From NCBI GenBank assembly GCA_016867695.1, contig VGIY01000039.1, positions 1 through 13,870 on the forward strand: a stretch of DNA of 13,870 bases, given 5' to 3'. Below, one piece after another: positions 7,117 through 13,870 of the stretch (the stretch's first letter is position 1; each line of letters starts with the position of its first letter). Made by a program: the position numbers and the translations under genes. The notes under the pieces were generated by a model. The model was given only the letters and a program-made list of their open reading frames with translations, ran no database searches and was not told the origin of the DNA. Source of the stretch: Candidatus Eiseniibacteriota bacterium (GTDB lineage Bacteria; Eisenbacteria; RBG-16-71-46; CAIMUX01; WJJG01).

Positions 7117-8649
7117 CTACGCCTTCCGGGGGCCGGGGCGCCGCCGCGCGGGGCGCGGCACGGGCACCGGGTAGCGGCCGGAGAAGCAGGCGTAGCAATA
7201 GCGGTCCGGGTCGGCGTCCTCCAAGCGGGCGAGCACGCGGCCGCGGTAGGAATCCCGCGGCGCCGAGTAGAGCAGGCCGAGCGTGCCGGGGTGCCGGCGG
7301 CGCTCCTCTGCCGTGACCGGACCCAGCGCGCGCCGCAGCCCCTCCAGCGAGAGGTGGAAGACCGAGTCGGCGTCCGCGAAGTCGGCCAGCTCCCGGAGGG
7401 ACATGCGGTTGGCGATCAGCTCCTCGCGGGTCGGCGTGGCGATGCCCATGTAGCAGGGCCAGAAGATGCGCGGCGAGCCGATCAGGATGTGCGTCTCGGC
7501 CGCGCCGATGCGCTTGAGCATGCGCACGATCTTGCCGATGTTGGTCCCGCGCACGATCGAGTCGTCGACCAGCAGCACCGTCATTCCGTCCAGCCAGTAG
7601 CGGTTGGGGTTGAGCTTGTACTTCACCCCTTCGTCGCGGATGCGCTGCTCCTTCTCGATGAAGGTGCGCCGCGCGGTGTGGCTGCGGATCAGCCCGCGCA
7701 CGAAGGGCAGCCCGAGCTCCTCGGCGACGCCGGCGGCGATCTCGTTCGAGGAATCGGGCACCGCGGTGACGATCACGCCGCGCTTGCGGCGGAAGCGCGA
7801 CTCGCGGGCCACGTTCCAGCCCAGGCGGCGGCGGATCAGCGAATCGGGCAGGCCGAAGACCAGGCTGTCGGGCCGCGAGAAGTAGATCAGCTCGAAGCTG
7901 CATCCGGCGCGCATCGGCCCCCCGGGGGCGTGCACCGCGCAGCGGCCCCGGTGCAGCTCGAGGATCGCGCCCGCGGGGACCTCCCGGTACGAGCCCGGAT
8001 CGGCGTGCAGGATGTCGAAGGCGACCGTCTCCGAGGCGGCGGCGATGCCGCCGCCGGGGATGGAGGCCAGCGAGAGGGGGCGAAAGCCGAGCGGATCGCG
8101 CACGACGAAGACGCGATCCTGGAAGAGGAGCACCGCCGAATAGGCGCCCTGCACCTGCCCGTGCAGTGCGGCCAGCGCGGCGGGCATGGATCGCGTCCGA
8201 TCGTAGGCCTTGGCCACGAGCCAGGCGAGCAGCTCGCCGTCGTTGTTGGAGCGGAAGGCGACGCCCTGGCCCTTCAGGCGCCGGCGCAGAGAGGCGAAGT
8301 TGGTGATGTCCCCGTTCGAGGCGAGGAAGAGCCGGCCGCCGCGGCAGACCGCCCGATGAGGCTGCAGGTTGGCCTCCGACGGGGTGCCGTGCGTCGCGTA
8401 GCGGTTGTGGCCGATGGCCAGGTCGGCGCGATGGCGTACCCAGTGGCTGTTGAAGACCTCGCTGACGAGGCCGCGGCGCTTGTGCAGGATCGCCCGGTGG
8501 TCGTTGCGGATGACCATGCCCGCGCCGTCCTGCCCGCGGTGCTGCTGTTGGCGCAGGCCGTCGTAGCAGAGCTGGGCGGCCGTGGCGGTCCCCGGCGGCA
8601 ACGCGATCGCCATGACCGCGCACTCGTCATGGAAGCAGGCCTCGCCCAT
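7117..8649 (-). CDS. purF: amidophosphoribosyltransferase PurF
   Basis: PurF makes 5-phosphoribosylamine from PRPP and glutamine, the first committed step of purine synthesis. The 510-residue protein has a 9-residue propeptide (MGEACFHDE) before the likely N-terminal nucleophile C10, then an Ntn glutaminase domain (RGQDGAGM 38-45, SNGDITN 111-117, DPLGFRPL 185-192). The phosphoribosyltransferase domain carries the PRPP loop VLLVDDSIVRGTN (358-370). C250, C399, C485 and C488 match the four 4Fe-4S ligands of the Bacillus-type enzyme (C-x2-C near the end). After C10 the usual CGVFGI reads CAVMAI. The frame extends 26 codons upstream, but the ATG at 8649 has AGAGGA 7 nt upstream and fits the family. 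No other pur gene is nearby. Confidence 0.95.
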   Translation of the reverse strand: MGEACFHDECAVMAIALPPGTATAAQLCYDGLRQQQHRGQDGAGMVIRNDHRAILHKRRGLVSEVFNSHWVRHRADLAIGHNRYATHGTPSEANLQPHRAVCRGGRLFLASNGDITNFASLRRRLKGQGVAFRSNNDGELLAWLVAKAYDRTRSMPAALAALHGQVQGAYSAVLLFQDRVFVVRDPLGFRPLSLASIPGGGIAAASETVAFDILHADPGSYREVPAGAILELHRGRCAVHAPGGPMRAGCSFELIYFSRPDSLVFGLPDSLIRRRLGWNVARESRFRRKRGVIVTAVPDSSNEIAAGVAEELGLPFVRGLIRSHTARRTFIEKEQRIRDEGVKYKLNPNRYWLDGMTVLLVDDSIVRGTNIGKIVRMLKRIGAAETHILIGSPRIFWPCYMGIATPTREELIANRMSLRELADFADADSVFHLSLEGLRRALGPVTAEERRRHPGTLGLLYSAPRDSYRGRVLARLEDADPDRYCYACFSGRYPVPVPRPARRRPGPRKA

Positions 8650-8708
8650 GCTGGCGTCCTCTGCGGCTCGAGCGCCGGCTCCGGCGCGGGGCGCAACGGG
8701 AAGGCGGC

Positions 8709-8737
8709 ATGCTACTGCTCTCGGCACCGTGCGTCAA
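8709..8737 (-). promoter_or_regulatory. candidate sigma-70-type promoter of purF
   Basis: On the minus strand TTGACG (8737-8732, 5 of 6) is followed after exactly 17 nt by TAGCAT (8714-8709, 4 of 6). The predicted leader is about 50 nt and ends in AGAGGA 7 nt before the ATG at 8649. I see no PurR-like operator. Confidence 0.6.
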
Positions 8738-8835
8738 AGGGGGTAATCGCCGCCGGTGGGGGGAGTCGCGGCCGGCGCCGGGGCTGAGCTGCCGACGGCG
8801 GGCGACGGCTACGCGGGCGGACGACCGGGGCCGGC

Positions 8836-8909
8836 GGCGACGACACGGGATGGCGACGGAGGCGACGACACGGGATGGCCCGGAGGCGACGACACGGGAT
8901 GGCGACGGA
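8836..8909. repeat. three-copy tandem repeat, 24-25 bp unit
   Basis: Copies lie at 8836-8860, 8861-8884 and 8885-8909. Each begins GGCGACGACACGGGATGGC and ends CGGA or ACGGA. Copies 1 and 3 are identical (25 bp); copy 2 is 1 nt shorter near its end (GGCCCGGA in place of GGCGACGGA). The array ends about 25 nt upstream of the extended -10 box of the tricorn-like gene, where activator or repressor sites are often found. It could equally be a variable-number repeat. Confidence 0.85.
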
Positions 8910-8934
8910 GGCGGTCCCGGAACCCGCTCCGCCG

Positions 8935-8943
8935 TGCTAGAAT
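8935..8943 (+). promoter_or_regulatory. extended -10 box of the tricorn-like gene
   Basis: TGCTAGAAT combines the TGn extension with TAGAAT (5 of 6 to TATAAT). No good -35 stands 17-18 nt upstream, which is typical of extended -10 promoters or of activator dependence. The implied leader is about 70 nt. Confidence 0.45.
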
Positions 8944-9021
8944 CGCCCGCCTGTCCGCGCCCCGGCGGCGAGGGCCGCCCGGTCGGGCGTCGCAACGCAC
9001 GGCCTCCACGAGGAGCCACGC

Positions 9022-12000
9022 ATGTCAGGCCTTGGACTTCGCCCGTCGCCCCCGCCGCCTGGGGACCCCCGCCGCTTCCCGCCGCGAGCGGTCGCCCCGC
9101 TCTGGGCCGCGGCGCTCGCCCTCGCGATCGCCTGTCCGGCCGGGGCCATCCCCGCCTTCGGCGCCCGCCATCCCGCGCTCAGCCCGTCGGGCGACCGGCT
9201 CGCCTTCGACTGGCGCGGCGACATCTGGGTGGCGTCCGCGGAGGGGGGGCGCGCCGAGCGCCTGACCGCCCACATCGCCCACGACTCCCATCCGCGCTGG
9301 TCTCCCGACGGCGCCGAGATCGCCTTCTGCAGCGATCGACACGGCAACCGGGACCTCTTCGTCCTGACGCTGGCCACGGGAACCGTCGAGCGCCTCACCT
9401 TCCACAGCGACGACGACTGGATGCAGGACTGGGGCCCGGACGGGCGCACGCTCTACTTCGGCAGCCGGCGCGAGTCGCTCCATCCGCTCGTCTACGCCGT
9501 CCCGCGCGCCGGGGGGCGCCCGGTGCGCGTCACCGGCGACGAGGCGTTCAACGCCGCGGTCAGCCCCGACGGCCGCTGGATCGCCTACGTGCGCGGCTAC
9601 ACGGAGTGGTGGCGCCGGGGCTACCGCGGCCCGGCCAACCGCGACCTCTGGGTGCGCGCCCTCGACGGCGGTCCGAGCTGGGCGATCACCGATTGGGACG
9701 GCGACGACGATCGGCCGCAGTGGAGCGCCGACAGCAGGGCGCTCTTCTTCCAGAGCGGTCTCGACGGCGGGGGCAAGAACCTCTATCGCCAGGAGCTGCG
9801 CTTCGACGAGGGCCCGGACGGCGCGCCGCGCGCCGCCCCGCAAGGACCGCCCCGGAGGATCACGCGCCTGGACGACGACGACCTGCAGTACTTCTCCCTC
9901 AGTCGCGACGGACGCTGGGCGGCCTGGGAATCCCGGGGCGGGATCTTCGTCGCCGCGACCGACGGGGGCGAGCCGCGCCGCGTCGATCTCGACTGCCCGG
10001 CCGACGATCGGGACAACGCGATCACCCGCCGCCTGCTCGACTCGGGCGCCACCGAGTACGCCTTCGCGCCCGGGGAGAAGCAGCTCGCCTTCGTCGTCGA
10101 GGGGGAGATCTACGCCGCGGTCGTCAAGGGGGCGGGCGAGACGGGCCCGGCGCTGCGCCTCACCGACACCGACGCGCGCGAGAAGGACATCGTCTGGCTC
10201 GACGAGCAGACGCTGCTCTTCGTCAGCGATCGGTACGGGCAGGACGACATCTTCGCCCTGCGCAGCACCGATCCGGACGAGCCGCGACTGGGGCGCAGCC
10301 GCCGCCGGGAGGCGGTGCGCCTGACCGACGATCCGGGAAACGAGTGGCGGCCCCTGCCCAGCCCCGACCGCCGGACGATCCTCTACCTGCGTGATGAGCG
10401 CTTCCTCTGGACGATGGCGCCCGACGGCGGCCGCCAGCGCCGGCTGCTCGACCTCCCGGGCGTCCTGCACGCCTCCTGGTCCCCCGACTCGCGCTTCATC
10501 GCCTACAGCCACACGACGCTCGGCTACGCCGAGGATGTCTTCGTCCTCGAGCTCGACGGCGGGCGCGGCGCCAATGTCTCCAACCATCCCAACGACGACT
10601 TCCACCCCCTGTGGAGCGGCGACGGGAAGAGGCTGAGCTGGGCCAGCCGCACCGAGGATGGCTTCTATCACATCAAGTACCTCTGGCTGACCCGCGAGGA
10701 GGCCGACAAGAGCCGGACGCAGCGCGAGCGCGAGCGGGAAATCGAGGAGGAGCGGGAAGCCGCGCGCGAGGAGGGCGATCGGGCCGCCAAGGACGACGCC
10801 AAGGCGCCGGAGGTGAGGATCGACTGGGAGGACTTCCCCCCCCGCGTGCGCGCCGTCGCCACGGTTCGCGGCTACTACTGGGACTACGACCAGAGCCCCG
10901 ACGGACGCCACTACGCCCTGCGCACCGACGTCCTCGGCGAGATGGAGCTCTGGACCGTCGACTGGGAGGGCGATCACCTGCGGCGCCTGACGAGCGGGGG
11001 CAGCGATCCCGACCGGCTCTCCTGGAGCGAGGGCAATGATGCCGTGCGCTACCTGAGCGGCGGCCTGATCCGGGAGATCCGCGACGAGGAGGGCGCGGCG
11101 GCGCAGGTCTACGGCTTCACCGCCGAGCTGACCGTCGACGCCGCGGCGCGGCGGCTGCAGAAGTTCCACGAGGCCTGGCGCCTGCTCGACCAGGGATTCT
11201 ACGACCCCGACTTCCACGGCTGCGACTGGGCGGCGATGCGCGCCAAGTACGAGCCGCTGGCCGCCGCGGCGGCGACGCAGGAGGACTGGAACGACGCCGT
11301 GCGCCAGATGATCGGGGAGCTGAGCGCCAGCCACCTGGGCGTGTACGGGCCGGGGCCGGACGGCGGAGACGAGACGGGGCTGCTGGGCTTCACCCCGGAC
11401 GACGCCTACGAGGGGCCGGGCGTGCGCGCCGCCGCGGTCCTGCGCCACGGTCCGCTCGACCGGGAAGGAAGGCGCGTGGACCCGGGCGACGTGATCCTGG
11501 CCGTCGAAGGCCGGGAGATCGCCCCCGGGGCGAACTACTACGCGCTTCTCAACCACCAGACCGGCAAGGAGATCGATCTCGCGATCGCCCGCGGCGGCCC
11601 CGGGGGGCGGCGCGAGACGGTCACCATCGAGCCGGCCGCGGGCGGGCGCATCTGGGAGCTGCTCTACGAGCAGTGGACGGAGCGCAGCCGCCGCCGGGTG
11701 GACGAGCTGTCGCAGGGCCTGCTCGGCTATGTGCACATGGACGCCATGGGCGCGCACGACTGGGATAGACTCATCGAGGACATCTTCAGCCGCGCCCAGG
11801 GCAAGCAGGGACTGATCCTGGATGTGCGCAACAACAACGGCGGATCGATCCACGACCAGGTCCTGACCCTGCTCGGCCGCCGCCCCTACGTCTACTCCCG
11901 CGCGCGGGGGGATCGCGACATCACCTACGACGCGATGTGGCGCGTGGACGGACCGGTCGTGCTGATGACCAACGAGCGCAGCTTCAGCGACGGGGAGATC

Positions 12001-12306
12001 TTCCCGGCCGGCTTCCGCACTCTCGGCCTCGGCCGGATCGTGGGCATGCCGACATTCGGGGGGGTGATCGGCACGCACGACACGCGCCTGATCGACGGCA
12101 CCGGATTCCGCGTGCCCGGCACGGGGTGGTACCGGCTGGACGGCACGCCGCTCGAGAACCGTCCGGTCGAGCCCGACCTGCGCGTGCCCTCCGTGCCCGA
12201 GGAGAACCTGAGGGACGCCGACGCCCAGCTCGAGGCGGCCGTGCGCGAGTGCCTGCGCATGCGCGCGGCGGGCGAGCACCACCCGGCGCCCCCGCCGCCG
12301 CGCTAG
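9022..12306 (+). CDS. tricorn-like S41 serine protease with export signal
   Basis: This 1094-residue protein has the full tricorn layout (Thermoplasma tricorn, a peptide-degrading protease, is about 1070). After a signal peptide (hydrophobic core about 24-37) come PD40/WD40-like propeller blades (about 45-690; e.g. SPDGRWIAYVRG, WSPDGAEIAFCS), an inserted charged helix rich in Arg/Glu (about 560-595), a C1 helical domain (about 705-785) with S770-H771 in ELSASHLGV, a PDZ domain (about 788-870), and the S41 core with DVRNNNGGS, the nucleophile S989 in SFSDGE, and E1045 in PLENRPVEPD. This matches the Ser-His-Ser-Glu set of tricorn. Cleavage may follow AGA at 42; C38 (LAIAC) could also be a lipobox. 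The ATG at 9022 has AGGAG 6 nt upstream. The likely role is peptide trimming in the periplasm. Confidence 0.92.
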   Translation: MSGLGLRPSPPPPGDPRRFPPRAVAPLWAAALALAIACPAGAIPAFGARHPALSPSGDRLAFDWRGDIWVASAEGGRAERLTAHIAHDSHPRWSPDGAEIAFCSDRHGNRDLFVLTLATGTVERLTFHSDDDWMQDWGPDGRTLYFGSRRESLHPLVYAVPRAGGRPVRVTGDEAFNAAVSPDGRWIAYVRGYTEWWRRGYRGPANRDLWVRALDGGPSWAITDWDGDDDRPQWSADSRALFFQSGLDGGGKNLYRQELRFDEGPDGAPRAAPQGPPRRITRLDDDDLQYFSLSRDGRWAAWESRGGIFVAATDGGEPRRVDLDCPADDRDNAITRRLLDSGATEYAFAPGEKQLAFVVEGEIYAAVVKGAGETGPALRLTDTDAREKDIVWLDEQTLLFVSDRYGQDDIFALRSTDPDEPRLGRSRRREAVRLTDDPGNEWRPLPSPDRRTILYLRDERFLWTMAPDGGRQRRLLDLPGVLHASWSPDSRFIAYSHTTLGYAEDVFVLELDGGRGANVSNHPNDDFHPLWSGDGKRLSWASRTEDGFYHIKYLWLTREEADKSRTQREREREIEEEREAAREEGDRAAKDDAKAPEVRIDWEDFPPRVRAVATVRGYYWDYDQSPDGRHYALRTDVLGEMELWTVDWEGDHLRRLTSGGSDPDRLSWSEGNDAVRYLSGGLIREIRDEEGAAAQVYGFTAELTVDAAARRLQKFHEAWRLLDQGFYDPDFHGCDWAAMRAKYEPLAAAAATQEDWNDAVRQMIGELSASHLGVYGPGPDGGDETGLLGFTPDDAYEGPGVRAAAVLRHGPLDREGRRVDPGDVILAVEGREIAPGANYYALLNHQTGKEIDLAIARGGPGGRRETVTIEPAAGGRIWELLYEQWTERSRRRVDELSQGLLGYVHMDAMGAHDWDRLIEDIFSRAQGKQGLILDVRNNNGGSIHDQVLTLLGRRPYVYSRARGDRDITYDAMWRVDGPVVLMTNERSFSDGEIFPAGFRTLGLGRIVGMPTFGGVIGTHDTRLIDGTGFRVPGTGWYRLDGTPLENRPVEPDLRVPSVPEENLRDADAQLEAAVRECLRMRAAGEHHPAPPPPR

Positions 12307-12320
12307 TCCGGTCGGCCGGA
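12307..12320 (+). terminator. short hairpin directly after the tricorn-like gene
   Basis: TCCGG-TCGG-CCGGA is a perfect 5-bp stem with a tetraloop, starting on the base after the stop codon. A second weak stem (CGGC-GAAAA-GCCG, 12344-12356) follows. Neither has a T-tract, so termination is only possible, not shown. Confidence 0.2.
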
Positions 12321-12376
12321 GCGATCCGCGGCCCCGGGCGTGCCGGCGAAAAGCCGCCCCTGAGTGTCGCGCTCTG

Positions 12377-12405
12377 TTGACACGCGGTCGGCCCCGGACT
12401 ACCTT
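12377..12405 (+). promoter_or_regulatory. sigma-70-type promoter of the carboxypeptidase gene
   Basis: A perfect TTGACA (12377-12382) is followed after 17 nt by TACCTT (12400-12405, 3 of 6). The start would fall near 12412, giving a leader of about 35 nt before the ATG at 12448. This promoter argues against the longer GTG start at 12364, which would lie upstream of the transcript. Confidence 0.6.
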
Positions 12406-12432
12406 CGCCCCGAGGTCTTCCAGGGAGCCATT

Positions 12433-12446
12433 GCTAAGGGATTAGC
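12433..12446 (+). promoter_or_regulatory. small hairpin that presents the Shine-Dalgarno of the carboxypeptidase
   Basis: GCTAA (12433-12437) and TTAGC (12442-12446) form a 5-bp inverted repeat around GGGA, so the Shine-Dalgarno core (AAGGGA) sits partly in the loop, just before the ATG at 12448. The stem is short and AT-rich. Confidence 0.3.
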
Positions 12447-12447
12447 T

Positions 12448-13641
12448 ATGAAGAAGTTGGCCAAGCTCGACAACCTCCGCGGCAGAGCGCTCGCGGCCCT
12501 CGCCCTGATCCTCGTCTCCGGTCTCGCCGCCGCGGCGGCCCTCGTGACACCTGCTCCGCTGCCGGCGCCCACGGGAGAGGGCGCGCCCGTCTCCGGGGAA
12601 TTCGCCACGGCCATCGTCGTCGACGCGGAGACGGGCGACATCCTCTTCGCCCGCGATCCGCACTCCCGGCACGAGCCCGCCTCGATGGTCAAGATGATGA
12701 CCGAGCTGATCGTCCTCGAGCACGTCGCCGCCGGGCGGATCTCGATGGAGGAGAGCGTCGAGGTCTCCGCCGCCGCCAGCCGCATCGGCGGCTCCCAGGT
12801 CTACCTCAAGCATGGCGAGCGCTTCACCGTCGAGGAACTCCTCATGGCGCTCGCCATCCACTCGGCCAACGACGCGGCCGTCGCGCTCGCCGAGCATGTC
12901 ACCGGCAGCGTGGAGGGCTTCGTCGACCTGATGAACATCCGCGCCCGGGAGCTCGGCCTGCGGGAGACCGTCTTCCATTCCGTGCACGGCCTGCCGCCGG
13001 GCCGCGGGCAGATGCCCGATCTCAGCTCGGCGCACGACATGGCCCAGCTCGGACGCGTGCTGATCCAGTTCCCCGAGGCCCTGCGCTGGGGCGGGATGGC
13101 CGAGGCGCCTTTCCGCGACGGCACCTTCACGCTCCACAACCCCAACAGCCTGGTGGGCAAGTTCCGCGGCATGGACGGGATCAAGACGGGCTACACCGCG
13201 AGGGCGGGCTTCTGCCTGACCGCCTCGGCCGTCCGCCAGAACAAGCGGCTGATCGCCGTCGCCATGGGCTGCCCCTCGAGCAAGGTCCGCTCGGCGGAGG
13301 TGTCGCGCCTGCTCACCCTCGGCTTCAACCAGTTCGTCGAGGTCCCCCTGGTCAGCCGCGAGAAGCAGCCCGTCGAGGGTCAGCAGCGCGTCAAGGGGGG
13401 CAAGACCCGCTTCGTCTCCCTCGCCTACGCGAGTCCGCTGACCGTCAGCGTCCGCCGCGACCTCGCCGACGCGATCAGGCTGGAGGCGCAGCTCCCGGAG
13501 GTCGTCGCCGCACCGGTGGAAGCGGGCCAGGAGATCGGCCGCGCGCTGGCCACGCTCGACGGCCGCACGCTGGGCGAGGTCTCGATCGTCGCCGCCGACG
13601 ACGTCCCGCGGGGCAATCTGTTCCAGCAGATCTTCCAGTAG
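12448..13641 (+). CDS. D-alanyl-D-alanine carboxypeptidase, DacA/PBP5 type (peptidase S11)
   Basis: The enzyme removes the terminal D-Ala from peptidoglycan pentapeptides in the periplasm. The 397-residue protein has an N-terminal hydrophobic helix (about 13-33) that may be a signal peptide or anchor. It then has the penicillin-binding motifs: S79-M-V-K82 (SxxK nucleophile), S139-A-N141 (SxN) and K246-T-G248 (KTG), with family landmarks GGSQVYL and MDGIKTGYT. Residues about 300-390 match the beta-rich PBP5 C-terminal domain. I do not see the amphipathic C-terminal anchor helix of E. coli PBP5, although the last residues (NLFQQIFQ) are short and mildly amphipathic. The ATG at 12448 has AAGGG 7 nt upstream; an in-frame GTG at 12364 is excluded by the promoter position. 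It is likely monocistronic. Confidence 0.95.
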   Translation: MKKLAKLDNLRGRALAALALILVSGLAAAAALVTPAPLPAPTGEGAPVSGEFATAIVVDAETGDILFARDPHSRHEPASMVKMMTELIVLEHVAAGRISMEESVEVSAAASRIGGSQVYLKHGERFTVEELLMALAIHSANDAAVALAEHVTGSVEGFVDLMNIRARELGLRETVFHSVHGLPPGRGQMPDLSSAHDMAQLGRVLIQFPEALRWGGMAEAPFRDGTFTLHNPNSLVGKFRGMDGIKTGYTARAGFCLTASAVRQNKRLIAVAMGCPSSKVRSAEVSRLLTLGFNQFVEVPLVSREKQPVEGQQRVKGGKTRFVSLAYASPLTVSVRRDLADAIRLEAQLPEVVAAPVEAGQEIGRALATLDGRTLGEVSIVAADDVPRGNLFQQIFQ

Positions 13642-13646
13642 GCGTC

Positions 13647-13665
13647 CCGCCCGCGCCACGGGCGG
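13647..13665. terminator. GC hairpin between convergent genes, possible terminator
   Basis: CCGCCCG (13647-13653) pairs perfectly with CGGGCGG (13659-13665) around a 5-nt loop, 5 nt after the carboxypeptidase stop. It lies between two convergent genes, a natural site for a terminator, but no T-tract follows on either strand. Confidence 0.35.
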
Positions 13666-13738
13666 CGCCGGCAAGCGCGCAAGGCGCCGTCGAACGCGCA
13701 GGGCGCCGCAGTCCGCGGGCGGCGAGCCGCGCGCCGCG

Positions 13739-13870
13739 TCACCACCCTCCCGCGCCGGCGGCGATCCACAGCTGGCTGTGCCAGTAGTAGCGCCCCCCGC
13801 CGACGTGCGGGGCCATCAGCGTGTAGACGCTGCGGCCCGGGGGCAGCGGATCGCGGGCGACGAGCTCGAT
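13739..13870 (-). CDS. C-terminus of an unidentified protein, cut by the right edge
   Basis: The minus strand is open from the window edge to a TGA at 13739-13741, giving 43 residues. The visible end includes DPLPPGRSVYTLMAPHVGGG and RYYWHSQLWIAAG. Aromatic and small residues alternate, as in the last beta-strands of a secreted or extracellular domain, and the composition is protein-like (Tyr/Trp-rich) in contrast to the Arg/Pro-rich shadow frames. No family is recognised. It is convergent with the carboxypeptidase gene. Confidence 0.6.
   Translation of the reverse strand: MELVARDPLPPGRSVYTLMAPHVGGGRYYWHSQLWIAAGAGGW

Larger units (their letters stand above)
8650..9021. other. 372-nt divergent intergenic region between purF and the tricorn-like gene
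   Basis: There is no credible gene here. The region contains the purF promoter on the minus strand (8709-8737), a three-copy tandem repeat (8836-8909) and an extended -10 box facing the protease gene (8935-8943); these are listed separately. Open frames crossing it are Arg/Pro/Gly-rich shadows. Confidence 0.65.

Noticed and set aside
8650..8727. 26-codon N-terminal extension of PurF
   Set aside because: It overlaps the predicted -10 box (8709-8714), lacks a ribosome binding site and would give an abnormally long propeptide.
8836..8909. CRISPR array
   Set aside because: The copies are directly adjacent with no spacers between them, and no cas gene is present.
9025..12282. A 1085-codon open frame antisense to the tricorn-like gene
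   Set aside because: It mirrors the real gene, is rich in Arg/Ala/Val/Gly with no recognisable domain, and arises because GC-rich codons seldom create stops on the other strand.
12364..12447. Upstream GTG start for the carboxypeptidase
   Set aside because: It lies before the consensus -35 box and would be outside the predicted transcript; the ATG at 12448 has its own Shine-Dalgarno and starts a normal signal sequence.

Overview
The window is very GC-rich on both strands (about 70% or more by eye). It holds eight complete protein genes plus two genes cut by the window edges. It suggests the chromosome of a flagellated, peptidoglycan-containing diderm bacterium. The signs are a MotA/MotB stator pair, a DacA-type D,D-carboxypeptidase, an exported tricorn-like protease and frequent GTG/TTG starts. 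The mix (bacterial tricorn homologue, Eis-type acetyltransferase, PurF with a short propeptide) would fit lineages such as Candidatus Eisenbacteria/Krumholzibacteriota, Gemmatimonadota or deltaproteobacterial groups. That placement is only a guess; nothing here fixes the phylum.

Layout: (a) 1-165, minus: N-terminus of an exported protein that runs off the left edge. (b) 509-1840, plus: APC-superfamily amino acid permease. Its stop shares a CTAG tetranucleotide with the stop of (c) 1837-3153, minus: an Eis-like GNAT acetyltransferase. (d) 3412-5090, plus: motA-motB, translationally coupled, with a candidate flagellar sigma-28 promoter. (e) 5317-7082, plus: a two-gene ABC-2 exporter (ATPase and permease, coupled by GTGA), with its own candidate sigma-70-type promoter. 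(f) 7117-8649, minus: purF. (g) 9022-12306, plus: a full-length tricorn-like S41 protease with an export signal, preceded by a three-copy 24-25 bp tandem repeat. (h) 12448-13641, plus: a DacA-type carboxypeptidase with a consensus -35 box. (i) 13739-13870, minus: C-terminus of an unidentified protein that runs off the right edge.

These are mostly independent one- or two-gene units in divergent and convergent arrangement, not one large operon. Only motA-motB and the ABC pair are clearly co-translated. Several intergenic regions carry the same kind of housekeeping promoter (TTG-type -35, 17-18 nt spacer, TAnnnT -10), placed sensibly before the annotated starts, which supports the start choices. 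I see no tRNA, rRNA, CRISPR array, insertion sequence, phage gene or defence system. I found no convincing undescribed multi-gene system. The items most worth a second look are the exported tricorn protease with the tandem repeat upstream, the sigma-28-like site before motA, and the altered sequence around the catalytic cysteine of PurF.
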